The translations under genes and the position numbers were made by a program. The notes under the pieces are model-generated. The model did no database searches, was not told the DNA's origin, and worked only from the letters and a program-made list of their open reading frames with translations. Source: Zarea fungicola (Eukaryota > Ascomycota > Sordariomycetes > Hypocreales > Cordycipitaceae). Taken from it: a DNA stretch of 64,000 bases. The stretch lies in contig FWCC01000190.1 of NCBI GenBank assembly GCA_900169235.1, positions 91,009-155,008 of the forward strand, read 5' to 3'. How positions within the stretch are numbered: position 1 is the stretch's first letter; every line of letters starts with the position of its first letter. Positions 11,460 through 22,220 of the stretch are shown piece by piece.

Positions 11460-13569
11460 GTTGTATTACGCGCGCTGGTATTGTGTAGTGGAACGAATAT
11501 GGTGGTGTATAAGAGGAACCACTTGGTGACTGTACAACCGAAGTGATGATGTGCCTGGTATAATCTATGTAGCAACGACCGTGTATGAAGCCGTGTCCAA
11601 GCAAAATAAAACGGGAGAGGCCGGGATCACAATGTAAAGAGAGAATATGGAGAGGAGAGGAATAAGAACAAGACGCCGCGTAAGAAACTGGGGAACAGCG
11701 AGTTGAAAAGGAATCTGGGAGCGACAAAGCCCAGGCAATCGACCACCGCCTTACCGGCACAGAGTCCTATGCTGGACGGGCCTCCAGTAACTGAGCCAAG
11801 TTCCTTGTTTTTGGGGCGGCGGCGGCAAATGGAACGACGACTCATGTAGCGATGTACCAGTGTACACGACGTTGGAGTACCCATGCGGTTCCAGGCACTC
11901 AGTCACTGGACAACTGGAGCAATGGAGGTACTGTCACTACAACGCTGCAGGGGTCCATCCCCCCACCTTCGACGACAGTATTCCAGGTATTCTGGCATGA
12001 GGTACAAGTAGCGCAAGTTGTGTCTACCAGCTGCAACAGGATCGTTTTTGCGAGCCCATTGTTGTTCCACTTGCTGCACACCCAACGCCGCCCGCCAGCA
12101 AAATCTCTCAAAGACACTTCTCTATTAGCACCCAGGCGGTACCAAGCCACCCGTATCCCCGCCACCGCTAGCAGCCGGGCGCCATTCACAGACACCTTTC
12201 CAGGGGTCTTTTGCGGCTTTGTTCTGGTACCTTGCAGGCCTGCATCCAGTTTGGTCCGGCCACCTCGTAAAACTGGGGTTTGCTTTTTTTTGCCTCCTTG
12301 CCTCGTGCTAGCGATTGCCATGTAAGATTTTTTTGAACCTACTTATGTTTCCTCAACCGAAAAGAAGAAAATTTCGTTTTCCTTTTATACGCTGGAGCAT
12401 GAGCCGTGGAGCTGCTTCTGTGTCGGTCCATCAAGCGGCTTTATTATTGCCTTTCTTCTTCGTGTCTCTCTTTATACGCAGTTACTACATAGTCACTTGC
12501 CTGTTGGAGTTGCCCAACTTACACCTGTATGCCTCCACCTGGCTAAAAATACGAGCTCCCCAACGTCATGGCGCCGAGCTAAACCCACAGTGGCAACTGC
12601 ACTGTCTCCGGGAGTGGGCTTGCCAGTACTTACCAAAACCAGCTCCAGCGTTTCAACAAACACAGAACTCCCTGCTCTTTATCTTTCTAGGCCATTTCTG
12701 CAGGGCATGTCGTGATTTTTATACGAGGTCTTACCAACTGCTGTTTATCACACCAATATAGCTACGGTGGCACATGCCATGACTTTGCTACAACCACATA
12801 AGCTCCGCGTTTAAATTTTTCGTGTCAACACAACGCCCTTAAACAAAACAAGGCGCTAAAGGACTGGCCACTGTAGACACGGTGTTTAAGGACGAGAATA
12901 AACACTGTACGGAGTCCAAGGTTGAAAAAGTCTAAATTTACCAAAGAAAGAAAAGTAAAAGTAAAAGTAAAATCGCCGGCAAGCTCAGGGGAAACTAGGG
13001 CAACCATTCGACAGTTGGAAAAGTCTCGTCCAACCATCGTGCCATCCCAACATCCATAAATGCTAAAACTCCGCACACCTTTCAAGGTACTTGTACTCCA
13101 TACCTCGGTGCATTCAACACCCACTCTAACGGCTCTTTTTTGCCGACTGAAGTGGCGCCCATGTTAAAGCCCACGATTACAAAATACCACAACTCTTCTC
13201 AGGGACTCAACGCCACTGATCGCCATAAATCGCATCCCAGATCACAACCTCAGAATCCACAAGCTGCTGAGCGACCACTGCCTGGAATGTTCATATGCCC
13301 ACTTCGTGGACCCAAATTATATTCCGAGACTCAACAGTCATTGGCTGGTCTCATCCCGAGACATTTCAAGTCCCATTGTAATCATATCAGTGTCTTTCAA
13401 CATATTGACATGCCTTCCATGTATCACACAACTGCTTTCAGTTCCCCATCCTGGACATGTCCATAAACATCTACGCTATGTTTTGGTATAAACTAGGCAT
13501 GCCGCGCATGCTTATAGGTATATGTTCGCTTTGTACAATCATGTTGGTGCTACTCATCCCGGCCAGCGG
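11460..13569. other. 2.1-kb intergenic region, eglC promoter side
   Basis: This is the upstream region of eglC and the 3' side of tsc1. I see no supported gene. A short tandem repeat of an AGTAAA-like unit occurs near 12951-12975. Open frames here are short and without family resemblance. The length is in keeping with a regulated cell-wall gene promoter. Confidence 0.45.
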
Positions 13570-16500
13570 CTAGACAAACCCACGAATTCCCCGCAGTGTT
13601 GATCGCTTTTCCTTCTTCGGTTTGCTTGAGGAGCTGCTTCCATCATCTTTGCTCTTGTCTCCTCCGTCTCGTCGTAATCTACTGTGCAACCCGGCTGCCC
13701 CGAATGTTAGGTTCTGAGTTGTATCTGCAATCCATGATTTCGGCAACTCACCAAAATGCCTTTGATCAGGGCTACGGGACGAGCCTGACGCCTCTTGCCC
13801 TTGTGGACTTGGGACCGCAGTCAAAGCTGCGCCAATCTTGGGATCTAGAGGTGGCGTCACATGGTACGGATTAGCATCCGCAGATTCGGATGATCCACCT
13901 ACTGCGACTTTCATCATGACAGGGCTCTCTGATGTTGAAAGGTACTCTGTGCCATCTCGGTCTGCGCCCTGTGACGTATTGATAGGTGCCGGTGCCGATG
14001 AGTTCATGTCCAATAAAGATGACTGCAGTTTTGTATACTTGCGTTGTAAAAGGTCAAAATGCTTCTGCAGATCTGCTTGCTTTGCCCGGCTGGCCGCCAG
14101 CGAAGCCTCAATAGCCAAATCCGAATTGGTACCCGGCCGAGAGCGCTCTTCCTGTACCGTTGACAGTTGCTCTTGCAAAGCAGCCAGCTGGCCCTGGAAG
14201 AGCTTCTTAGTTCGCTGGACCTCGGCTTCTTGTGCTGCCAGCTTCATCTGTAGCTCTTCCAATCTGTTTTGCGTTTCCGCGGCCTTCTTCATCGCCTCCT
14301 GCCTCTCCAAGTCCTTGGCTTGGAAGTCTCGCTCCGACACAGTCAAGCGCACAACTTCTTCGCGAAGTCGCTGCATTTCCACTCCGTGGATCTCAATTGA
14401 CTGCATGTGCTGCTTCCAATTCAGTTCTTTGACTTCTGAATCGCACAGCAGGATTCGGAGCTTGCCGCACTCCTCTTTGGACATTACAAGTTCCTTTTGC
14501 AGCTCCTCCAGTTCGGCCAGTGTCTTCTTAGACTCCTCTCGCATATTCTTCATCTTGTTATAGAAGTCGGTCTCCCACTTTTTTGCCATAGTACGACTCT
14601 TTTCAGACTCCTTTCGGACCTGCATCTCTGCCTTCTTGGCCTCTTCGTATCTGCTCTTGAGATTGCGGGTCGTCATGATTAGATTTTGCGTCTCAGCCTC
14701 TGTTGCGGCCTCTACTACCTGACGTCGTCGAAGTTCTCCAATGTGCGTCATATGCTGCTGCTTCAAGAAGCGTTCAAAGCTCAAATCATTTTCTAGTAGC
14801 AGCACCCGGCGTTGAAGCTGCACCACCTGAGTGTTTGCATCTACACCCGAGGATTGCACAGAGCCAGAAGTTGGTGGCAGGGGAGGCGGTGGCATAGAAT
14901 CTCTTACCGACCTGTCGGCATTCGAGTCGGGATGGCTTAGAGCAAGGGAAGCAACGCTATCATTGGCAAGTGACTGGTGTAGCCCTGACTTGATGGTCTT
15001 GTTGGATTTAATCATATCTTGTAGCTGAGTGTGGGATGGCGACTGCGTCAGCTGGGTTGGGCTATCGCTGAATCGGGCCTTTGCGTCGTTTGAGTCTCTG
15101 TTTGACGGCTGGCTAGATTGTGAGCCCCTGCGTATCATCATCGAAGGCGTGCGGTCGCTTGATACAGAATCAGCACTGGAGAATTGAGACTTGCGCCAGT
15201 TGTCAACCTTGGTCACAGAGCTGCTCAGTAGCGCTGGGTCCGACGTCGCGCCCTGAGGTGCATAACCAACATCTTGGGAACCAATGATATCGGCGGAATG
15301 GGCTTGTGGAAGGGTACTCTCACTAAACGGGTCAGCCTCAGTAGTCGTGCGTAGTCCCATACACCCGGCGACGACTTCGGCGGCTTCGCACTTCATCCAA
15401 CGAGTAAAATCTGTCTTTTCGGACTCAATGGTCAATGTATAAAAATTCGGGTGCAGTAGATGAATGCTGCAAAACTGTTCGGAGTGATGCCTAATCTCAG
15501 TGGGCTGCACTTCGATGCTGCTGGATTCCGACGTCTCGGCATGGCGGAGATGCCGCTGCGGCTTTCGAATATAGTCCATGAAATTAATAGGATATAATCC
15601 GTACAGCATGGAAAAATACTGGCCAAGATGCCCAATGGTAAAGTCTTCTGAATCTGGCGCGTGGAGGCAGGATTCCCAAGTTGCGGCAGCATCCAGAGAC
15701 GGAGTTTCGATGGACCCAGACCGTTCCTGTTCCCAGAAGAGGAAACGCGCATATATATTAAATAGCGTCGGGAGATGCGGCACGAGATCGCTCGGCATGT
15801 GTGGTAATAGCATGATCAATGCAGTGAGAGCAGCAGAAACCACGGTGGTGCATGTGTCCAGCTGCAAGCAAACCAGCAAGCTTGTCCAGAGGGGAGTTTC
15901 CAGAATCTGATACAGGTGCGGTGGTTGTCCTTGGATAAAGGCACAAAAGAATCGGAGAAGTGGCTTTCTGTGTTCCCTTTTAACGAATAGCCTATTTAGC
16001 GAAGCAAAGAACTCGTTCGGCTTTCTTCTGCCAAATTGACCCAGCGCATCTCTGAGGAGGTGTTCGTTATGCTCCAAGGCCTTATTGCCTTCAATGTGGG
16101 CAGGAAAGAAGTTATCTATCCAAATTGCCAGGAGCCGGTCGATGATGGGATTTGATGTTGAATCACCTTCGAAAGAGTCTTGCAGCTTTTCTGCCAAGAC
16201 AGCCGTGTTCATCATGGCAAATATGGTCTCTTTAACGACGCTTTTGTCCAGCGGAGTATCGTCAAGTATTTTCTGGCACGCATCGAACCAAAAGAGGACC
16301 TTCTCAGGGCTCTGCAGTGCCATCTGGATGCGGCGTAGGATAGCCATCCAAGGCCCAGTTGCTGCGGAGTTGCCTCGTACATGTTTTTCAAAGATGACAA
16401 CCAGTTCTTCTTGAAGTCGGTCGGCAATGGCATCGTCGTAGATCTCATGCTTGTCGAGATAAGCCTCTATTGCGCTTTTGACGTCGTCCGGAAGTGGCAA

Positions 16501-16642
16501 CGCAGGCTCCGTGATGTACAAGGTGATGGCCTTGGAAAGGTCTTTGACTGTGCTATTCGAGTGGGACTGATCAGCAAACCGCAATGATGGGGCAGGGGGA
16601 ATGAGCGGGGATGGGTATCCGGTGATACCTTGAGGAAGCCAT
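13570..16642 (-). CDS. tsc1: Hamartin / tuberous sclerosis complex subunit TSC1 (998 aa, 2 exons)
   Basis: TSC1 stabilises TSC2, the GAP for Rheb, and so restrains TORC1. Exon 1 is only 14 nt (16629-16642, ATG GCT TCC TCA AG). The intron 16553-16628 (GTATCA...GAATAG) joins it to exon 2 (13570-16552), giving MASSSTVKDLSKAITLYI. The long frame is open upstream of this but has no ATG before a stop near 16845, so the micro-exon is the best start. The N-terminal helical hamartin region has the family blocks FFCAFIQGQPPHLYQ, LPTLFNIYARFLFWEQ and FSMLYGLYPINFMDYIRK. After a Ser-rich linker, a long coiled coil spans about 580-850, beginning QLQRRVLLLENDLSFERFL. A basic tail follows. The size is in the range of fungal TSC1 proteins. 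The family assignment is strong; the micro-exon is inferred. Confidence 0.88.
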
Positions 16643-17800
16643 GGCAACCAAGCAGAGATTTTTGCAGAGCCGGATGCTGCGGGCTCAGATGAGCCCGAGC
16701 CGCGATATGTGTATTGCCTGACAGCTGTATATAAACCTGCGATGCAAACAAAAGCAGTTCCGTGATTTCTGCAGAGGCAACACGAGCTCTGGCAAACAAT
16801 CGGGCGACAGGGCAGGCTGGTGGTCCGATCTTGGTGACGAGGTCAGGTTAGAGTCCCACTGGAGCTATGGAGCAAGCATCCCGGCTGGGGTTAGTTACGA
16901 CAGGCAGATCGCTGGCGAGAAACAGTTAATGGGGGAGCAGGTTCAGGATACTTAGAGAATATAGTCTTTTCTGGCAGTTCGTCATGTACCCTATACTTGT
17001 GATGACCCGTACAGGCGTAAAATGGAGCCCCTAAACCCCGCATCCAGGGCGCATGACCGACCCACGACGAAACAAGACGCTTTTGGGAGCTTATTAGGGT
17101 ACATACATGGCTAGAGGACAGACCAGCTGGGTGGCATTGATTCTGAACTCTGTGCAAGTAATTACAGGAAATCATGCATTTAATGAAAGGAAAAAAGTCA
17201 TAAAAAAAAGAGAGCCGAACAAATCACTAGTCGGAAGCAGGGTGCTATGTCTTGTTGGCACGGCACTGGCTCAAGTCTGCCACACCACAGGGCTAGTCTG
17301 GCATGGCTGGGCTGGCTGGCTTGGTTGCGGTGGGATTTGCCTATGCCTTTGGCTTCGCTACCTACAAGTACGCAACCAGACGAATGCAGCATTGCGTGTA
17401 TGACTGGCATTGGCCAGACCACCCTGTTGCCCGCCACCCTCCAACTTGTTGCTGTGGCCAAACGCGGGGTAATTAATTCAGGGCATTGAATTGAGCCCTG
17501 AGGCACCCCGACTATCACTTGCTCCAAGCCATTGACGGTCTCCTCAAGTGTGTGTCCTCATATAACATGCCCTCCTGCTGACCCCTCACTCTACTCCTTT
17601 CCTCCTCCTTTCCTCATCATCAGTCCATCTAAGCTCTAATTGTCCGTCGAATTCACCACTTTAACCATCTACAATCAACTTCATCTATCTGTCAAGCGTC
17701 CTTAGTTCTCTCTCCCATACTCTACCCTAGAATCCCCCCAATTGACTCGCGTGACCACTCGCCGTCCCCAAACCCATTTACACCAAGCAATACCGGCAAG
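16643..17800. other. Divergent promoter region between tsc1 and the DJ-1-like gene
   Basis: About 1.16 kb separates two divergent starts. It includes a GGCTGG-rich stretch near 17300-17325 and the CT-rich promoter tract listed separately. No gene is supported. Confidence 0.5.
17561..17640 (+). promoter_or_regulatory. TATA-like box and CT-rich tract upstream of the DJ-1-like gene
   Basis: A TATAA word at 17561-17565 is followed by a long pyrimidine-rich run to about 17640, ahead of the ATG at 17801. CT-rich tracts just upstream of transcription starts are common in filamentous fungi. The transcription start itself is not visible. Confidence 0.4.
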
Positions 17801-18839
17801 ATGGCTGCGCATAAGACCTCCGCCGTGGGAGATGAGCCCATTGAAGTGCTCATCGCATTGCACCCAAAATTTGACCTCCTCGACCTTACTGGTCCCATGA
17901 AGGTCTTCACCACGGCGGCTCACAACTTCAGTGACGAGTGTAAGTACATACACCAGCTGCGTCTGCGACGGTGGAGCTCCATACTGACCCCACACTCCTT
18001 ACGTTACAGCCAGCAAAGCCTTTGAGGTGACCCTTGTTGGAGATGAGCCCAAGGTTCTCTCTGAGCAGGGCGCCATTATTGGCTCTCAGATCACCTTCAA
18101 GGAGGCCCATGAACGCCTCGAGGAGTTTGATATACTCGTCATCCTAGGCGGTAATGCGGACGAGATTCTCAAGGCCGAAGCCCAACCACTTGGCCTCATC
18201 AACGACTTTGCCGAGCTCCAGAAGAAAGACCCTGTTAGAGAGCGGACTGTCCTGTCCATCTGCACGGGCTCTCTTTTCCTAGCCCGTGAGGGTATTCTCT
18301 CTGGCCTCTCTGCCACCTGCCACCCCGACTACATGACAAGATTCGAGAACGAGTGCAGTGATGCAGCCACTCGCAACCTCCAGGAGCGAACTGATGTTCT
18401 CGAGGACGCCCGCTATGTCGTCAATAACCTTCGTTTTGACCTCGGTGACGAGGACGAGAACCCATACATTCGTCGCAAGTCCGATGCTGGACGCCGACCC
18501 TCCCAGACAGCTCGGTAAGCCCCACACCCTGGCAAATACGACTCTGCTATAAAATATATACAAGGAGCTACTGGGACATTTCAATAATACTAACAGCCAT
18601 GTTACAGCAAGGGTAGCATGTCCTTCAAGGATATGGGCCGCCGTGAGTCCATTGCCCGCCGCGCTGCCATGCGCCTTGGCGGTCTTCGTGTTGTGACGGC
18701 TGGGGGCAATAGCGCTGGCATTGATGCGGCTTTGTATCTTGTCAGCGCTCTGGTTGATGACGGGTGTGCGGCGGAAGTCTCCAGGATCATGCAATGGAAC
18801 TGGAGCAAGGGCGTGGTTGTCGACGGTCTCGACGTCTGA
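17801..18839 (+). CDS. DJ-1/PfpI (class I glutamine amidotransferase-like) family protein (291 aa, 3 exons)
   Basis: This is an enzyme or chaperone-like protein of the DJ-1/ThiJ/PfpI fold; its substrate is unknown. Exons are 17801-17939, 18010-18514 and 18608-18839. All joins keep frame (GTAAGT...TTACAG and GTAAGC...TTACAG). The N-terminus PIEVLIALHPKFDLLDLTGP matches the first beta-alpha unit of the family. The nucleophile elbow reads LSICTGSLFLA, with the reactive Cys near residue 131. VILGGNADEIL and the C-terminal TAGGNSAGIDAALYLV match the AraC-type subgroup. Between them about 50 charged residues (near ENPYIRRKSDAGRRPSQ) form an insert not needed for the fold. Alternatives are an isonitrile hydratase-like or stress protein. 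The family is secure; the function is not. Confidence 0.9.
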
Positions 18840-19865
18840 TTTTTTGTGCAAGGTGGTCTGTTGTATTATAGCCGTGTGGGACTATACGCACACTCAGGCT
18901 TGAGACTGTTGGCCATACCGCCAGTGACAGAACCGAGTGTCACGTATGGTGTATATCGCGTTGTTATCCACTAAATTATGGTGCAGCGCAATTTATGTGT
19001 GTTTCTTGTTAGTTAATCGAGAGCAATATATGTACAATCAAGTGAAGAAGCTGGTGTTACTCTTAAAACCTACCTGTCTGATGCATGCGTTCATCGCCCC
19101 ACCGTGCAAATTGGAGCCCTTGAGAGCGGGGGGGGGGCTTGCTATGTGAATATAGACCAGGACTGCGTTGTGTAAATGAACGATGTCGATGCGCTGTACA
19201 GTCTTCCTATGTATAAGAGAAATAACAAGAGAAAGCAAAGAAGTACAGATAATTTCCAATTCATGCGTTATTTTGGGCTTATGATGGGATCACGGAACCC
19301 AAAACCCCCCTTCTCCAGCTCCGATAGTTTAACTATGTACAATTTATTAGGTAGGACTTGGTTAGCGCGGGGCCACCTCCAACCCATCTCATGTGCTAGT
19401 TAGCTTGCTGAGCTTTGCAGCTTTGCCCAATCGTGTCGCGACTACTCCGTAGTCAAAAGCTTGCATCGGCTGCTGCATTTCTCTAGCGTTGCCCTTGAGC
19501 TGACAGAGTTCGGCTCATTCTTCTGCTGATTGCGAATTGCCTTAAATTCGATACGTAAAGGGACGAACTGTGTCCTGTTTTTCTCAACCGGTCCACGTTT
19601 CGACTTACCTTCCATTGCCCTGTACCGCTATCGGCGCACGCCGCGCTTCAGAGCTCTCGGTGCCAAAGGGTTACCGACGAACGCTACCGGTAAAAGTCCT
19701 GCAACTACGGAGCCCAAGATCCAAATCTCACCGGCCCATTCACGTTTTTCTCACCAGCATAGCTCCAGTAACACCATTCAAACTCGGAGCACTGGGCTTT
19801 TCTTGCGATCCCATGCGAGCGTACATAGCAAATCAAACAACAAGACGAATCAACACTGCCCCATA
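18840..19865. other. Intergenic spacer and leader of the acinus-like gene
   Basis: This is the 3' side of the DJ-1-like gene and the upstream region of the next plus-strand gene. A run of nine or more Gs lies near 19127-19137. The frame of the next gene is open from about 19530, but its first ATG is at 19866, so 19530-19865 is taken as leader. Confidence 0.5.
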
Positions 19866-21605
19866 ATGCCCGACTGGGCGAAGCTCAAGGTCGTTGACCT
19901 CAAGGCTGAACTGAAGCAACGCGATCTCCCGCAGCATGGCTTGAAGGCAGAGCTTGTCGCGCGACTCGACGACGCAGATACGGAGGCCGCGAGCGACGGA
20001 GACAAAGTACCGACAAACGAGCGTGAAAGCAATCTGACACTGCCCGCCCAGAGCGATGAGCAAGGGGCAGACCAGACTGAGCCAGCGCCAGCTGCTGCAG
20101 AGATCATTACAGAAGTTGTCCCAGAAACACTCCCAGAATTTCCAAATATCGAAGCGACAGACGATGCGTCAGTGAATATGGACGATGCGGTTGACGTTCC
20201 AACTGCCGCGCCCGTTACACCAACAGAGCAGCCACTCAAGGCTGCAGAATCGTCAAGCGATGAATCACAGAAGCGCAAGCGCAAGTCAGCTTCGCCCTCC
20301 CCCTCATCAGATGAAATCGCTACCAAACGAGCACGTGTGACACTGGAACCTGAAGAAAACCAGACAGCCTTCATGCCAGCCGCATCAACTCCCAACACCG
20401 ATTTGCGAGCTGCCAGTAGCCCAATTCCGATGGCAGTGGACCTCCAAACAGCCACCGTGGTATCAAACGAACCAGTCGAACCACCGCCAGCATCACCTCC
20501 TCCCACGCTGCATGCATCCGAAGCAGCCACTGTGTCATCCAACGGCCCAGCAGCTGCTGCCGTTGGAGATGAAATGGTGCTCGATCATGACGTCGCGCCT
20601 GCGCGGCACCCAGCCACACCGGCACTGTATATTAGCAATCTTATGCGCCCACTTCGCCCGGCTGACATCCAGGCGCATGTCTGTGACCTGGCCGCGCAGC
20701 CAGGCCAGTCACCTGATGACCGCGTTATTGTCCAGTTCCATCTTGACCAGATCCGCACGCATGCCTTTGTAGTCCTCACATCAGCACAAGCCGCCTCGAG
20801 AGTGCGCTCGCGGCTGCACGACCGCGTGTGGCCGAACGAGAGCAACCGCAAAGCGCTCATTGTCGACTTTGTACCACCTGATAAGGTGATGGAGTGGATC
20901 GAGACGGAGCAGAGCGGCGGCGGCGGGAGAGGCCGCTGGACGACGCGCTGGGAGGTCGTATACAGCAACGGACCGGATGGCGACGTTGAAGCACGCCTAC
21001 AGCAGGCCGATGGCCCTGTGACACGTCCCGGACCACCGCCGCCCGCGGGGCCCCAGGCCAGCTACGCAGGTGCCAATCCCGTCGCCAGCATCATCCCTAC
21101 CGGCCCTAGAGGAGGCCGCGATCGAGGCGACCGTGATGGGCATTCGCCGCGCGGAGCAGCGCCGCAGCCACCACCGCGTGGTCCCCGCAGCAGGCCCGGT
21201 CCGGGCAGCTCCCTGGAATACGACGCGCAGCGAACGAGAGCGCGGCCGTCGGTCACATTCCAGCTCGTCGCCCCCGACCTGGCCCGCCGCCGCGTAGACA
21301 ACATGCGCTCGTTCTACACCACAGACAAGCGACGCGAGCTGGGCCGCGAGATCAACCGTTACTCGTTTGAAGAGGGGGATGGGTTCGTCGATCGCGGCAA
21401 GGAAGTCTTTGAAGGCATCCGCCCGCCTCATCGCGAGCGTGAGCGCCGTGGAGGCCGTGGCGGAGGAGGCGGAGTAGGCGGAGTAGGCGGCGGCGGCTTC
21501 AGACAGCGATCTGATCGTTATCTTCCTGCATCTTCCGGGGGAGGCGGCGGCAGCGGCGGTGGGCGTAGATGGTACGACAATCGCGACAGGGACCGTCGCT
21601 ATTAG
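19866..21605 (+). CDS. SAP-domain and RRM-like protein, acinus-like (579 aa)
   Basis: This is a nuclear DNA/RNA-binding protein resembling acinus, an exon-junction and apoptosis-and-splicing-associated factor. It is a single exon. The first ATG in frame is followed at once by a SAP motif (MPDWAKLKVVDLKAELKQRD... to about residue 38), which supports this start. Residues about 40-245 are acidic and Pro/Ala-rich, with a basic nuclear-localisation-like patch (QKRKRKSAS). Residues about 250-345 form a divergent RRM: ALYISNLMRPLRPADIQAHV for the first strand and helix, HAFVVLTSAQAASRV in the RNP1 position, and ALIVDFVPPDKVMEW at the end. This order and spacing are like metazoan acinus. The C-terminus is Arg/Gly-rich (GGRGGGGG...), a usual RNA-binding tail. 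SAP plus RRM is clear; acinus orthology is inferred. Confidence 0.8.
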   Translation: MPDWAKLKVVDLKAELKQRDLPQHGLKAELVARLDDADTEAASDGDKVPTNERESNLTLPAQSDEQGADQTEPAPAAAEIITEVVPETLPEFPNIEATDDASVNMDDAVDVPTAAPVTPTEQPLKAAESSSDESQKRKRKSASPSPSSDEIATKRARVTLEPEENQTAFMPAASTPNTDLRAASSPIPMAVDLQTATVVSNEPVEPPPASPPPTLHASEAATVSSNGPAAAAVGDEMVLDHDVAPARHPATPALYISNLMRPLRPADIQAHVCDLAAQPGQSPDDRVIVQFHLDQIRTHAFVVLTSAQAASRVRSRLHDRVWPNESNRKALIVDFVPPDKVMEWIETEQSGGGGRGRWTTRWEVVYSNGPDGDVEARLQQADGPVTRPGPPPPAGPQASYAGANPVASIIPTGPRGGRDRGDRDGHSPRGAAPQPPPRGPRSRPGPGSSLEYDAQRTRARPSVTFQLVAPDLARRRVDNMRSFYTTDKRRELGREINRYSFEEGDGFVDRGKEVFEGIRPPHRERERRGGRGGGGGVGGVGGGGFRQRSDRYLPASSGGGGGSGGGRRWYDNRDRDRRY

Positions 21606-22220
21606 ACAAAGCTGCGCCCAAGCAGGCTATGGAATTGTGCTTTTCGGGCAGGGAGGGTTCTTGATTTTCTTTCACACGTGTCGTTTTTGTTTTTTTCATA
21701 CACAATTTCTTCTAAACAAAGGCGTTTTAGGCAGGGTCTGCGGCGGCGTGGAATCGGTCAACTAACGCAAACACTTTTGCTTGGTGGTTTTCCTCTTCTT
21801 CCTTGTCTGCTAGATAGAGGCTGGATGGTTTCGATTTGACATGAATCTTGTTTCTAGACGAGAGTTGATTGAAGTGTGCTTAGTAGCTTGAGGCATACTG
21901 GGGGAACAAATCAAAATTGTCTTGCTACAGCAAGAATGATCCTCAAACTGGCGACCTTAGATTAGATTACGGGAATCATCCGTCGGATTTTACAGTGTAC
22001 ACCTCACAGGTATGTTCGTGCAGGCGTGTTATACAAAATAGAATCTTTGCTATAAACGTTATGGGATATAGCTTGCATCTTGCGATAGGCCGAGCTTAGT
22101 ATTCATCCATATTTAGTTGTAATTTCATAGTCAACTTCGGTTTCCCAATCCCGTCCTTTATTTTTCTTCTTGGTGGGGGGGGGGGGCGGTTCACGTATTT
22201 TGCGGTACAAGGCTGCGTGC
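21606..22220. other. Convergent intergenic spacer with G12 run
   Basis: This spacer lies between the 3' ends of the acinus-like gene (+) and arg2 (-). A 12-G run lies at 22175-22186, very close to the arg2 stop. No gene is seen. Confidence 0.55.

Noticed and set aside
16553..16647. TSC1 starting at MPWLPQ from a non-ATG codon
   Set aside because: The codon at 16647 is TTG. The spliced 14-nt first exon gives an ATG start and a family-like N-terminus.
19530..19865. N-terminal extension of the acinus-like protein
   Set aside because: The frame is open but starts at a TTG. The first ATG is at 19866, directly before the SAP motif.
19850..20542. 230-codon minus-strand frame opposite the acinus-like gene
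   Set aside because: It is the shadow of the acidic Ala/Thr/Pro-rich linker, with only Ser/Ala/Gly low complexity.
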